Notes: generated by a model not told the origin, from the sequence alone. A stretch of DNA of 64,000 bases from Ilyomonas sp964249755 (GCA_964249755.1 CAXUDB010000004.1:186001-250000); one strand, 5' to 3'; shown: positions 36,585-46,274, counted from the first letter of the stretch. Made by a program: numbers and translations.

Positions 36585-36652
36585 TTGTAAACTGTTTTAT
36601 TGTTAATGATGTAAAATTGAAACCGCGGGATAAGCGGCAGATGAATACGGAA

Positions 36653-37093
36653 TTAAGATTTATTCATCTTGTCAATGCTCCTGGTAAGAGAGGCAACGCT
36701 CCATTCAATAGCCTGTAGCAAGGCATTGAAGGCAATGATTTCGTGTGCCGGTGCGCCAGATAAAACTTCTGCTGCTTCTTTCTGGTGTTGCTTCTTTATA
36801 GATGACAGCACCAATGGCACAGGCACTTCCACTTCGTCTTTATGCGACGTAAGGTTTGTGCCTTTTTGCACCGAAAATGTTTTCCCGGTTTGCGTTTCTA
36901 TCGCCCGAACCAATGCATGCATTCGCTGCAGCAACAAAGCGCTGTAAACTTGCTTGTGTTTCGGTCCGCCATGCAAGATTTCCGCTACCACCCATTCTTT
37001 TTCTTCTTCATTCTTTACAATCAAACTAATAAGGGCTTCCGGGCTTTCAATAAATCGGAGCGCCTCGTTTTCTTCTTTGTGTTGTTTAGCCAT
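36653..37093 (-). CDS. Small protein with an internal AE-L-G-P-H repeat (unknown function)
   Basis: From ATG 37093 the product is 146 residues, soluble and mainly helical, with no signal peptide. Two related segments are seen: VVAEILHGGPKHKQVYSALLL near residues 35-55 and AAEVLSGAPAHEIIAFNALLQ near 108-128. Each has Ala-Glu-[Ile/Val]-Leu-x-Gly-x-Pro-x-His and then an Ala-Leu-Leu helix. I do not recognise the family. It is 68 bp upstream of the PPH2 gene on the same strand and could open the same transcript. Confidence 0.7.
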   Translation of the reverse strand: MAKQHKEENEALRFIESPEALISLIVKNEEEKEWVVAEILHGGPKHKQVYSALLLQRMHALVRAIETQTGKTFSVQKGTNLTSHKDEVEVPVPLVLSSIKKQHQKEAAEVLSGAPAHEIIAFNALLQAIEWSVASLTRSIDKMNKS

Positions 37094-37469
37094 GTTTTTA
37101 AATTTTAAACAACACAAAGTTTATATTGGCGTATGAGCGTAGAATGAAAAGGAGATTAAGATTTCTTAATCTGCGCTGGCTGTACTATGCAATAATTTCT
37201 TTTTTCCTTGCTCAGCGTAGTTTATCAAAAACAAAGCATCTTCCTTGTTCTTTAGCGCACTTTAAAGGAAAAACAAAGCCGGTCTTACACCTGCCTTACA
37301 TCCGACATCTTTCCTGCTTTCGGGCATCTCCGCTACTTCTTTCAGGTTTTCCTTTGGCTTTTCGCCTTAACTATATTACCCCTCTTACAATCCAAAGAGT
37401 TCCGCAAGACTCTCTACTCATACCAACCGGTTACTGTATCTTTATAACCCATTCTACAAGGCATCCGTT
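37094..37469. other. Divergent intergenic region
   Basis: About 375 bp between the divergent small protein gene and the GH16 gene, presumably holding both promoters. A TATCTTTA box at about 37437-37444, 25 bp before the GH16 ATG, resembles the -7 element with one mismatch. CTTTCCTGCTTTCGGGCATCTC near 37310 resembles a stretch at about 30255-30295. No gene is seen. Confidence 0.45.
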
Positions 37470-38348
37470 ATGAAAAGTTTGCTTTTATTCCTGTTCTGCT
37501 ATAGCCTTCCGCTTCTGCTCCGGGCGCAAAACACATCGTTGTCACCCGCTTTCCGCGAAGATTTTAATAAGCCTACATTATCTCATTTTAGGTATGGCTC
37601 TACAGGCAACAAAACAAGTTTTAAATGGAAATCCGGTGTCGCTTCCACCACAGAATCCAAAACGCATGTTCTCCTGTTTAAGGTAGACCCTGCCGATAGC
37701 GCCGGTGCAGGCATCGGTCCCGAAATCATTTCAAACGGGTTCACCCATTTTGGCACCTATTCCGCCCGGCTCAAAGTGCCGGATGTAAGAGAGCTGCAAC
37801 CCAATACCGGCGCCGTGGTAGGCTACTTTACGTACTATATGGATAGTATCTACGGCTTAAGCGAAATAGATTTTGAATGGCTTGTGGCAGATCCCACCAT
37901 TGTTTACATCGGCACCTGGACAGGTTTCGACGGGCGCTTAAAACGCATCGGGCGAACCATCAACCTCGCTACCGGCGCTATCTACAATACTGTTTACAAA
38001 GAAGGCTATGCTGGCGAAGGCACACCATTAACGGGCGCCCAAAACGAACCCGATACCGTAGCTGCCATTCCAGGCTACGATGCCTCTCACCAATTTTATA
38101 CCTATGGCTTCGATTGGCACTCCGACCGCCTTACCTGGTGGATGCTCAACCCAACCACTGGGAAGAAGCTGACGCTGTGGGATTATAGGGGCTCGCAAAC
38201 CGGCATTCCTCAATACCCCACTTTCTACCGGGTCAACTTCTGGCATACCAATAACTGGGCAGTAGAAACCAACAGGAGTGCAATTGAAAAACCTGCGCAT
38301 CCCTACCCGCTTGAAGTAGACTGGATGTCGTATCAACCATCGAAGTAA
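37470..38348 (+). CDS. Secreted glycoside hydrolase family 16 protein
   Basis: A 292-residue protein with a signal peptide (MKSLLLFLFCYSLPLLLRAQ) and one GH16 beta-jelly-roll. The catalytic motif is SEIDFEW with Glu132 (nucleophile), Asp134 and Glu136 (acid/base), and FDWHSDRLTWWM and LEVDWMSY are typical later strands. GH16 enzymes cut beta-1,3/1,4-glucans, xyloglucan, agar or carrageenan; the subgroup is not resolved here. It is probably periplasmic or secreted. No SusC/SusD or other polysaccharide-locus genes are next to it. Confidence 0.9.
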   Translation: MKSLLLFLFCYSLPLLLRAQNTSLSPAFREDFNKPTLSHFRYGSTGNKTSFKWKSGVASTTESKTHVLLFKVDPADSAGAGIGPEIISNGFTHFGTYSARLKVPDVRELQPNTGAVVGYFTYYMDSIYGLSEIDFEWLVADPTIVYIGTWTGFDGRLKRIGRTINLATGAIYNTVYKEGYAGEGTPLTGAQNEPDTVAAIPGYDASHQFYTYGFDWHSDRLTWWMLNPTTGKKLTLWDYRGSQTGIPQYPTFYRVNFWHTNNWAVETNRSAIEKPAHPYPLEVDWMSYQPSK

Positions 38349-38471
38349 CTTGTGAACTCAGCAGTTATACCGCATTCACCGGCAGAGAAAAGTATAGGTA
38401 AAGCAGGGCAAATTACCAACGCCTCATTCCTTCGAGATACCATACTTAAATAAGAGACAATTCAATTTACT

Positions 38472-39182
38472 CTACTGTATGACCTTCAAACTTTTCATCT
38501 TCTTTCTCATAAAGAGATGAATAGAAAAAGGAATCACGATCAGTACAAGAAAACCTGTGCACAATAGCGTGTTATCTTTTATCTCATATTCCAGCGCTTG
38601 GAACCGGGCCTCTGTTTGCCACCAGATAATATCCCAGTGAGTGATTGAAGAGCCGGTATAGGTGTCGGAAGAATAAATATCAGTATATACGGGTAAGTCA
38701 TTGGCTAAATCAGGGATAGGCGGCTCATTGGTAAACAAATAAAAATCATAATCGGCAAGTGCATACCTGCGATACTTATTGAGAAGAGTAAGGTTTAAAA
38801 CAGTTATCCATTGCCCGTAAGTATTCTCATCACCAAACGATACTTTCAATACTGGTGATGTATCATGTGTAAACTACAATCTTTCCATTTCGCTTCTTAT
38901 AAAAACCAGCTTACGGCTCAGTAAATACTTATCAATGTCACCATCATACCCATGGTTATCGTAAAGGTATACCTGTTCAACCTTTTTTCCTTGTAAGGTG
39001 TTTTCGAGGGTTGCCTTGGTAAAACGAATGACACTTGTATCGTCTCTTTTCTCCTCAGACGGCAAACTCATCCTGATTGCATTATGCCGTACTTCACTTT
39101 TTAATGGAATCAAAAACAGTATAACGGGCAACCCGATCAGGCTTATCAAACCAGGCACATAGAGCAATTTTTTCTTTTTCAT
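38472..39182 (-). pseudogene. Membrane-anchored hypothetical protein split by an in-frame TAG
   Basis: From ATG 39182 one frame runs to 38472 except for a TAG at 38874-38876 (codon 103). Before the stop are an N-terminal membrane helix (about 5-25) and KATLENTLQGKKVEQVYLYDN; after it the frame continues with VLKVSFGDENTYGQWITVLN and a second membrane segment (LLCTGFLVLIVIPFSIHLF). The pattern (anchor, soluble domain with SFGDENTYGQW, anchor) suggests one protein of about 235 residues of a family I cannot name. It is either a pseudogene, a sequencing error, or two proteins. Confidence 0.6.
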
Positions 39183-39505
39183 ATTCAGACGGGATGATAA
39201 TATATCGCAATACTGCAAAGAGACAATAGCTATCTCTGATGCATAATTGAAATATATCCATAAAGAAAGAGGCAAGATGGCTGAGATAATACCCACCTAC
39301 TTCTGTCTTTTGAAAAATTATTTTGCCGTTTCTACAAGTCCTTAGCAAATGCTTTACACTAGCATATCAGGAAACACAAAAGCCTTTTTTCGGTTTTTTA
39401 TTACTGTTTTTATAGGTACCTGCTATACCTTTTTTATACTCACTATCCCCAAACAGGCATGTTTATTAATAGCGGTTTTAGATAAACATAGTGACGTACT
39501 ACACA
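39183..39505. other. Divergent intergenic region, no gene seen
   Basis: This 323-bp AT-rich stretch separates the split membrane-protein gene and the GH106 gene and should hold their promoters. No clear TAnnTTTG box with a matched -33 was found. Confidence 0.4.
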
Positions 39506-42500
39506 ATGAACAAGTACACCCGGATTGCCGCTTTGCTGGGATGGCTGTTACTATGCCTGCCTGCTTTTTCCCAGAACGATAACGATACACTAAAACAACA
39601 ATTTCTTACACCGCCCAACAGCGCAAAGCCCCGCGTTTGGTGGCATTGGATGAATGGAAATATCAGCAAAGACGGCATTGCAAAAGACCTGGATTGGATG
39701 AACCGCAGTGGCATTGGCGGCTTTCAGAATTTTGATGCCGGGTATGAAACTCCGCAGATCGTTGCCAAACGGCTAAGCTATATGACACCCGAATGGAAAG
39801 ATGCCTTTCGGTTTACCGCAAAGCTGGCGGATTCATTGCACCTCGAGATGGCAATTGCCGGCTCGCCGGGGTGGAGCGAAAGCGGAGGTCCCTGGGTGAA
39901 GCCTGAAGAAGGTATGAAGAAAATAGTATGGAGCGAAACGCGTGTACATGGCGGAGCAACAAACCTAAAAGTGCCGGCGCCACCGGGTGTTACCGGTCCG
40001 TTCCAGAACGTGCCTGTAAAACGGGGTTGGGATGAAACCGCCAACAAACTAACCTTGCCACAGTATTACAGAGACGTAGCCGTTATTGCAGTCAGATTGC
40101 CGGCGGCAGATAAAAGCCTGGCTGACTTAGCACCTGTTGTCACCTCAAGCGGCGGCACGTTCACACTCGCGCAACTAACAGACGGCGACCTTGCCAAAAC
40201 AAGTTTCCTTCCTTCCGATTCGGCAACAGGGTTTGCCTGGATACAATACACTTTTGCAAAGCCGCAAACCATTAAAGCCATTACCCTTGTTGGTGGTGGT
40301 GAGATTGTTTTTTTGTCAGGCGATTTAAAAGAAGCGCGCAGCCTCGAAGTAAGTAACGATGGCAAGAACTTTCGCCAGGTATGTTACATTCCTGCCGGCG
40401 GCATGTTTCAGCAAACCCTTGATATTCCGGCTACAACATCCCGCTACTTCCGCGTTTCATTCAAAAACCCCGGCATGCCTGCCTATGCAGATTCTCCTGC
40501 GGAACCGGGGAAGAAGATTCCGGGTACTGAGGTGGCAGAGATGGTTTTGCACACTACATCACGCATAAATATGTTTGAACAGAAAGATGCATTCGCAGCA
40601 TCGTCGGGCTTTCCCGGCAATAGAACGCTATCAACGAAGGATGTTATAAAACAAACAGATGTTATTAATGTTACCAGTAAAATGAAGCCGGATGGGGCCC
40701 TGAACTGGACAGCCCCGCCCGGCAACTGGAATATCATTCGGTTCGGGTATTCACTATTGGGCATCACCAATCACCCCGCTTCACTTGAGGCAACCGGTTT
40801 GGAAGTAGATAAACTGGATTCTGCTGCCGTAAGAAGTTATTTTACCAACTACCTGGATCAATATAAAAATGCAACCGGGGGATGGATGGGAAACAAGGGT
40901 GGGCTGCAATATATGGTTACCGATAGCTGGGAAGCCGGCACCCAAAACTGGACGGGAAACTTGCCGCAGGAGTTTCAGAAGCGCCGGGGATACAGCCTCC
41001 TGCCCTGGATGCCTGTTCTTAGTGGCTACATTGTAAAAAGCGCCGAAGCAAGCGAACGGTTTTTGTTTGATTACCGGAAAACGTTAAGCGACTTAGTTGC
41101 AACCTATCATTACGACCAGTTAACCCACATACTCGCTGAATATGGCATGAAGCGGTATTCGGAATCGCACGAAACGGGTCGTGCTTTAATTGCCGACGGT
41201 ATGGAAGTAAAACGCACCGCCGCTGTGCCGATGGCGGCTATGTGGACGCCCAACATATTCAGCGCGCCCGGGCAACCCAGTGCTGTCGCAGATATTCACG
41301 AGTCGGCTTCGGTAGCGCACATCTATGGACAAAACCTGGTGGCTGCCGAATCGCTTACTGCCGGAGACAAGGCCTGGGCTTATTGCCCCGAGAATTTAAA
41401 AACCACGGCAGACCTGGAGCTTGCCAGTGGCTTAAACCGGTTTGCGATTCATACCTCCGTACATCAGCCGGTTGACGATAAGATTCCGGGGTTGGGTCTG
41501 GGCGGTTTTGGTCAGTGGTTTAACCGGCACGAAACCTGGGCAGAAGAGGCCAAACCGTGGATAGATTATTTAGCCCGCAGCAGTTATTTATTACAGCAGG
41601 GAAAGTTTGTGGCAGATGTGCTGTACTATTATGGCGAAGACAATAACATTACGGCTATGTTTGGCAATCGCTTTCCCGCTGTGCCCGAAGGTTACAACTA
41701 CGATTATATAAATGCCGATGCGCTTCTCCACATGGTATCTGTAAAAGACGGGAAGATCGTTACTGCCAGTGGCATGAGTTATCGCATACTGGTGCTCGAT
41801 AGCAATGCTAAGCAAATGTCGTTGCCCGTATTGCGGAAAATAAATGAGCTGGTAAAAGCTGGTGCGGTTGTCTCAGGTGCAAAACCCGAAGCAACACCCA
41901 GCCTGAGTGATGATGAAACCGAGTTTGCCAAACTGGTAAACGAAACCTGGCGTTCTTCCAACACAACTGTATTTACCGGCAAGCCTCTGAGCGAAGTGTT
42001 AACGTCGTTGAACATTGCCCCCGACTTTGCATATACAAAACCGCAGGCTTTTACCAGGCTGATGTATGTGCATCGCAAGCTGGCAGACCGGGATATTTAC
42101 TGGGTAAACAATCGCAACGATACAGCGCAAACTACAGAAGCTACTTTTCGCGTAGCGGGCAAAGTGCCCCAGATATGGCATGCCCAAACCGGCAAAACAG
42201 AAGCGGCTTCTTACAGCATTGCCAATGGTGTTACCCAAGTGCCGCTGCACTTAGAGCCGAACGATGCGGTGTTCATTATCTTTACAGAGAAAGCTGTGCA
42301 GCCAACGGTTACGCTGCCTGCTATTAAGGAAACATTAGTGGCCACCCTAAGTGGCGACTGGCAGGTAAGATTTCAGCCAAACCGCGGAGCGCCCGCTTCT
42401 ATTGTTATGAACGGGCTGCAATCTTATACTGAGAGCAAAGATTCAGGCGTAAAATATTTTTCCGGAACCGCCAGTTATACCAAAACAATTGAAGCTAAAG

Positions 42501-42820
42501 CAGACTGGTTTAAAAGGGGCACACAGTTATGGATTGATTTAGGCGCCGTAAAAAATATAGCAGAAATATTCGTTAATGGAAAACCTTTGGGGATAGTGTG
42601 GAAGAAACCGTTTCGCGTAGAGGTAACCGATGCATTGAAAGCAGGTGCTAACCAGGTAGAAATAAAAGTGACCAACCTGTGGGTAAACCGACTGATTGGT
42701 GATGAACAACCGGGCGTTGTACATAAAATCACCTATACAACACAGCCTTTTTACAAAGCCGATTCACCGTTGCTGCCATCGGGTTTGCTGGGTCCAGTGG
42801 AGATAATACAAAAGAGATAA
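39506..42820 (+). CDS. GH106-type alpha-L-rhamnosidase
   Basis: The 1104-residue secreted enzyme starts at ATG 39506 with a signal peptide (LLGWLLLCLPAFSQ). It shows the GH106 opening PRVWWHWMNGNISKDGI near residue 38 with DLDWMNRSGIGGFQNFDAG, then AGSPGWSESGGPWVKPEEGMKK near 115, DSWEAGTQNW near 470, and a C-terminal beta-sandwich with LGAVKNIAEIFVNGKPLGIVW like GH2 sugar-binding domains. GH106 removes terminal alpha-L-rhamnose from plant polysaccharides such as rhamnogalacturonan-II. The in-frame ATG five codons upstream is less likely. There is no sugar transport system beside it. Confidence 0.9.
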   Translation: MNKYTRIAALLGWLLLCLPAFSQNDNDTLKQQFLTPPNSAKPRVWWHWMNGNISKDGIAKDLDWMNRSGIGGFQNFDAGYETPQIVAKRLSYMTPEWKDAFRFTAKLADSLHLEMAIAGSPGWSESGGPWVKPEEGMKKIVWSETRVHGGATNLKVPAPPGVTGPFQNVPVKRGWDETANKLTLPQYYRDVAVIAVRLPAADKSLADLAPVVTSSGGTFTLAQLTDGDLAKTSFLPSDSATGFAWIQYTFAKPQTIKAITLVGGGEIVFLSGDLKEARSLEVSNDGKNFRQVCYIPAGGMFQQTLDIPATTSRYFRVSFKNPGMPAYADSPAEPGKKIPGTEVAEMVLHTTSRINMFEQKDAFAASSGFPGNRTLSTKDVIKQTDVINVTSKMKPDGALNWTAPPGNWNIIRFGYSLLGITNHPASLEATGLEVDKLDSAAVRSYFTNYLDQYKNATGGWMGNKGGLQYMVTDSWEAGTQNWTGNLPQEFQKRRGYSLLPWMPVLSGYIVKSAEASERFLFDYRKTLSDLVATYHYDQLTHILAEYGMKRYSESHETGRALIADGMEVKRTAAVPMAAMWTPNIFSAPGQPSAVADIHESASVAHIYGQNLVAAESLTAGDKAWAYCPENLKTTADLELASGLNRFAIHTSVHQPVDDKIPGLGLGGFGQWFNRHETWAEEAKPWIDYLARSSYLLQQGKFVADVLYYYGEDNNITAMFGNRFPAVPEGYNYDYINADALLHMVSVKDGKIVTASGMSYRILVLDSNAKQMSLPVLRKINELVKAGAVVSGAKPEATPSLSDDETEFAKLVNETWRSSNTTVFTGKPLSEVLTSLNIAPDFAYTKPQAFTRLMYVHRKLADRDIYWVNNRNDTAQTTEATFRVAGKVPQIWHAQTGKTEAASYSIANGVTQVPLHLEPNDAVFIIFTEKAVQPTVTLPAIKETLVATLSGDWQVRFQPNRGAPASIVMNGLQSYTESKDSGVKYFSGTASYTKTIEAKADWFKRGTQLWIDLGAVKNIAEIFVNGKPLGIVWKKPFRVEVTDALKAGANQVEIKVTNLWVNRLIGDEQPGVVHKITYTTQPFYKADSPLLPSGLLGPVEIIQKR

Positions 42821-42886
42821 GGATAGGAAGGCAGAAGAAAAGCAGCAACGGAACGAAGCTGTAAACAGGCAACCCAATCGGGCACC

Positions 42887-43756
42887 TTATCTGCCACTCA
42901 AAAATGAAAGAATTTGTTCATTTACCGCTTTCGGCTTCTCTGCATTTACCATATGCGCAGCGCCGGGTATCACCACCACTTTTGCACCCTGCTTCTTCCA
43001 CTCGTCTGCCACCATCTTTATATCCACCATATCAAGGCTGCCCCTGATAACAAGTACAGGCGCTTGTAGCGGCGAATTCAGGCGGTGCAATTGGTCTGGC
43101 TCAAACGTAAAACCTAAGTGAACACCTTCCCTGCGCTTTCGGATGTTGTGCGATGCCATCAGCAGCAGTTCCTGCCGGATGCGCTTATCCATTGCTTCCG
43201 GTTTGCGAAGCGGGCCGTCTATCCACGCATTGGCAAAGAAGTTTACATAGGCTGTTGTATCATGCCTCTTCCAGGCACTGTCCATAAGTCGGTAATATCT
43301 CACCAGCGTACTATCATGGTTCAGGTCAATCCCTGTCATGCCCGGCGAAATCAGCACCAGTTTATCTACCCGCTCAGGATAATCCAATGCAAATTCGGTA
43401 GCCGACACAGCCCCCAAGGAAACACCTGCCAGGGAAGCTTTCTGAATGTGTAATGAATCCATTACAGCAGCAATGGCTGCTGATTGCAGGTAGGTAGAAT
43501 CACCATCCTGTGTGTCACCACATCCACGCAGATCAATCGCCACGGTTCGATACCGTTTCAGGGCATCCAGTTGATACTTCCACATGCGATGATCCATATT
43601 GCCGGCATGCAGCAGGACAAGCGTTTCGCCACTGCCTCTTTCTTCTGCATACACCTTCGAATCAGCTACTGGTATCAGGTGTGTTTTTGTCAACTGGGCA
43701 ACACAGCATAGGGCGTAAAAGCTTACCAATAACAATGTCAAAAGAAATGGTTTCAT
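42887..43756 (-). CDS. Secreted alpha/beta hydrolase
   Basis: A 289-residue protein from ATG 43756 with signal peptide MKPFLLTLLLVSFYALCCVAQ. It has the alpha/beta-hydrolase fold: oxyanion strand LVLLHAGNMDHRMW, nucleophile elbow GVSLG (Ser113), acidic loop RGSLDMVD and final His in GAAHMVN. DLRGCGDTQ is typical of the 3-oxoadipate enol-lactonase/proline-iminopeptidase-like branch, but the substrate is not predictable. It is divergent from the DUF1080 gene and convergent with the GH106 gene. Confidence 0.9.
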   Translation of the reverse strand: MKPFLLTLLLVSFYALCCVAQLTKTHLIPVADSKVYAEERGSGETLVLLHAGNMDHRMWKYQLDALKRYRTVAIDLRGCGDTQDGDSTYLQSAAIAAVMDSLHIQKASLAGVSLGAVSATEFALDYPERVDKLVLISPGMTGIDLNHDSTLVRYYRLMDSAWKRHDTTAYVNFFANAWIDGPLRKPEAMDKRIRQELLLMASHNIRKRREGVHLGFTFEPDQLHRLNSPLQAPVLVIRGSLDMVDIKMVADEWKKQGAKVVVIPGAAHMVNAEKPKAVNEQILSFLSGR

Positions 43757-43873
43757 GCTTACAAAATACACCAAACTTCTTATATGCTTCCAAAGTCATC
43801 ATAGTGGCACATCCGGCTATACTGCGCTTAACTTCTTCCCTTCGTCGAAATGTTAGCTACGCGCACTTCACCT

Positions 43874-43881
43874 TATTTTTG
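43874..43881 (+). promoter_or_regulatory. Candidate -7 box (TATTTTTG)
   Basis: A TAnnTTTG match 40 bp before the ATG at 43922 in the divergent intergenic region. A clear -33 box is not seen. Confidence 0.35.
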
Positions 43882-43921
43882 ATGGCTTGCACTTGTGTTA
43901 TAAAACAAAATAACTCTCTCT

Positions 43922-44758
43922 ATGAAAAAAGCAATCCTGCTATGCCTCTGCCTTGCACAGGCGGCCTCTTATGCCCAGAAGACAAAACCGCACTGGGTGC
44001 AGCTCTTCAATGGCAAAGACCTCTCCGGCTGGGATTTAAAGTTTACGGGCTACAACCTCAACGACAACTACAACAACACTGTGCGTGTAGAAGACAGGAT
44101 TATGAAGATCAGCTACGACAACTATACCACCTTCACCAACCAGTTTGGGCACATCTACTACAACAAACCCTACAGCTATTACCGGCTCGTAGTCGAGTAC
44201 CGCTTTGTCGGTACCCAGGCAAAGGGCGGACCTTCGTGGGATGTGCGCAACAGCGGTGTTATGGTGCACTCTCAATCAGCCGGCAGCGTGGGCAAAAACC
44301 AGGAGTTCCCTGTCTCGCTCGAGTGCCAGCTCTTAGGCGGGCTGAACGATGGCGAGAGAACCACTGCCAACCTCTGCACTCCGGGCACCTATGTGGAGGT
44401 AGATGACAAAGCAAACCGCGAGCACTGCATCAATTCCACCTCTAAAACTTATAATGGCGATGGCTGGGTAACGGTTGAGATGATCGTGCTGGGCGATTCG
44501 CTGATACAGCATTTAATAAATGGCAAAGTGGTGTTGGCATACACCCACCCGAAGATTGGAGAAACCGGCGCCGATATAGCGCGTTATCTCGATACCGGCT
44601 ATCAAAAAAGAATGGATACTCCCCTCAAAGAAGGATACATTGCCCTGCAGGCAGAAAGCGCACCGATACAGTTTAGAAAAGTGGCTTTGCTAAACCTCGA
44701 ACCGTTTAAAAACGACTTGGTTGCTTTGCGCAAAGCACTGGCTATACCTTACTGGTAA
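43922..44758 (+). CDS. DUF1080 (3-keto-disaccharide hydrolase-like) secreted protein
   Basis: A 278-residue protein with a signal peptide (MKKAILLCLCLAQAASYAQ). It matches the DUF1080 beta-sandwich: WVQLFNGKDLSGWDLK at 26-41, RLVVEYRF near 85, GGPSWDVRNSGVMVHSQS near 99-116, PVSLECQLLGG, and the late YIALQAESAPIQFRKVALLNL. DUF1080 proteins include 3-keto-glucoside hydrolases acting after sugar oxidation; exact activity here is unknown. It stands alone. Confidence 0.9.
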   Translation: MKKAILLCLCLAQAASYAQKTKPHWVQLFNGKDLSGWDLKFTGYNLNDNYNNTVRVEDRIMKISYDNYTTFTNQFGHIYYNKPYSYYRLVVEYRFVGTQAKGGPSWDVRNSGVMVHSQSAGSVGKNQEFPVSLECQLLGGLNDGERTTANLCTPGTYVEVDDKANREHCINSTSKTYNGDGWVTVEMIVLGDSLIQHLINGKVVLAYTHPKIGETGADIARYLDTGYQKRMDTPLKEGYIALQAESAPIQFRKVALLNLEPFKNDLVALRKALAIPYW

Positions 44759-45214
44759 TTGGAACCTGATGTTGTTTGTATAAAGACGCCTTTTCCAGCT
44801 TCTTCCCTTCACACTAAGAGTTAAAAGGAGAGGTAACACAATATAATTAGGGCTTAAGCAAAGAAAGAGGGAACAGCTTCAGCAGGTCGCCCCAAAAGAA
44901 CAGATCAGGCAGAATGCGGCAAGAAGGCTAAGACCACTCCCTGCCAGCCGACAAAGCAAAACACTACCACAAAAAAGCATCGCCTTCTGGCAGAGAAAGA
45001 AATCCGGATCGGGAAGGAGCGGAGCGATAGCGAAAAGAAGTGTAACTACATCTAAGAAGAGTTCAGCGACATCTAAACGAACCAGCGTGACATCGGAATG
45101 ACCAAGAACGATATAGAAGAGACCCAAAAAAGGTTTGTCCATTCCCTATATTCATTTGACTGTCGCTCCCTCTTCCAATCTCCCGGTTCATCATCCCCAG
45201 GTTCAACCTGGCAT
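44759..45214. other. 455-bp intergenic region, no gene seen
   Basis: No credible gene. An open minus-strand frame (44879-45142) reads Cys/Leu-rich low-quality peptide. A short perfect palindrome CCAGGTT-C-AACCTGG lies at about 45199-45213, and three loosely similar ~20-base segments with CATC-AA occur at about 45040-45110. Confidence 0.4.
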
Positions 45215-45814
45215 TCACTCCTCCCGTAACTCTCCTTCCAAATCTTCCAAGTGATCAATAATAGTCTGGATGCGCGTTGTCTGTTTGCGGATTGTGCGAG
45301 GACGGATATACCACCACGCAAAAGCCACCCAGCCCAATGTAACAGCATATGCGATTGCCATAAACAGGGGACTGCGGTGTGTAATCTCAAACATATACAA
45401 TACTAACCCGATGGAAAGGGTGATATAATAAGCCGATATAAAACGGGTCTGAAAAAAGCGCTGGCGTTGCTGGTATTCTTTCATGTGGGCAAGCAGCGTT
45501 GTATTGTCAGTATCTTCTTTCGGCGCGCTTTGGTAGAGCAGCGACAACATGCGGCTGTTCAACACAACGGCAGCCACAACAGACAGCAACACCAGCGAGA
45601 TACCTGCATAAGTGCTCAGGTAAGCAAACGGGTAATGATACCCGATAAATAAAATAAAGAAGAACGTAATGGCCAAGCCCAGCGTTCCGCATAGCATCTG
45701 CACTCCTTCGCGGCGGCGCTTTTGCTTTATCAGCTTTGTCAGTTCGGCAGCATCCTGTTGTGGCGCCACCGTATGCTGCTGCCACAGCTTTTGTATGTCC
45801 TCAAAGTTGTTCAT
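45215..45814 (-). CDS. Putative anti-sigma/regulatory membrane protein
   Basis: The 199-residue protein has a soluble N-terminus (NNFEDIQKLWQQHTV), then four predicted membrane helices (about 42-62, 66-86, 125-145, 148-168) and a charged C-terminal tail. Its start overlaps the sigma-factor gene by 14 bp, so the two are translationally coupled. Position and topology suggest control of the sigma factor at the membrane, as for anti-sigma proteins, but it lacks a recognisable zinc-binding HxxxCxxC motif and the role is inference. Confidence 0.72.
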   Translation of the reverse strand: MNNFEDIQKLWQQHTVAPQQDAAELTKLIKQKRRREGVQMLCGTLGLAITFFFILFIGYHYPFAYLSTYAGISLVLLSVVAAVVLNSRMLSLLYQSAPKEDTDNTTLLAHMKEYQQRQRFFQTRFISAYYITLSIGLVLYMFEITHRSPLFMAIAYAVTLGWVAFAWWYIRPRTIRKQTTRIQTIIDHLEDLEGELREE

Positions 45815-46274
45815 GCGCTTTGTATAATTGAGAAAGTTTGTCTTTCAACCGGTGAATCTTTACTCTTACAGCCGCTTCGCTCATACCCGTGATGGCAGCT
45901 ATCTCTGCGCCGGGCAAGCCTTCCAGCACCAGCGAGATGATGATGCGTTCCGTTTCTTTCAGCAAGCCAATGCATTGATACAATACCTGCAGCTTTTCTT
46001 CTCCGTTCTGTTGTGGTGCTTCGGGTAGATAATCGGGAACAGGAACGTGTTGATGCTTCTTTTCCCTCTCTGCATTGCGCAGGCAAACATTGGTGGCAAT
46101 GCGAAACACCCAGGTGCCTAAAGCCGATTCACTGCGAAACCCGGGCAAGTACTTCCATACATTGATGAACGCTTCCTGCACCAGGTCTTTCGCCCGCTCT
46201 TCATCATTCACGTAGCCCATGCACAGCCTGAACACACGTGGATAATATTCGTTATACACCTCTTCGAACTCCAT
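45801..46274 (-). CDS. ECF RNA polymerase sigma factor
   Basis: A 157-residue sigma-70 of the extracytoplasmic-function group, starting at ATG 46274 (MEFEEVYNEYYPRVFRLCMGY, region 2.1). Region 2 includes DLVQEAFINVWKYLPGF, region 2.4 has ALGTWVFRIATNVCLR, and region 4 reads ISLVLEGLPGAEIAAITGMSEAAVRVKIHRLKDKL. It directs RNA polymerase to its own stress or envelope regulon. It overlaps the membrane protein downstream by 14 bp and follows the secreted hydrolase gene by only 2 bp, so all three form an operon. Confidence 0.93.
   Translation of the reverse strand: MEFEEVYNEYYPRVFRLCMGYVNDEERAKDLVQEAFINVWKYLPGFRSESALGTWVFRIATNVCLRNAEREKKHQHVPVPDYLPEAPQQNGEEKLQVLYQCIGLLKETERIIISLVLEGLPGAEIAAITGMSEAAVRVKIHRLKDKLSQLYKAHEQL

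Noticed and set aside
12504..38876. Stop-codon reassignment
   Set aside because: TAA, TAG and TGA end many intact genes in the window, so the in-frame stops are better explained by mutation or error.
44879..45142. Cys/Leu-rich minus-strand frame
   Set aside because: Composition is unlike a folded protein and no motif is seen.
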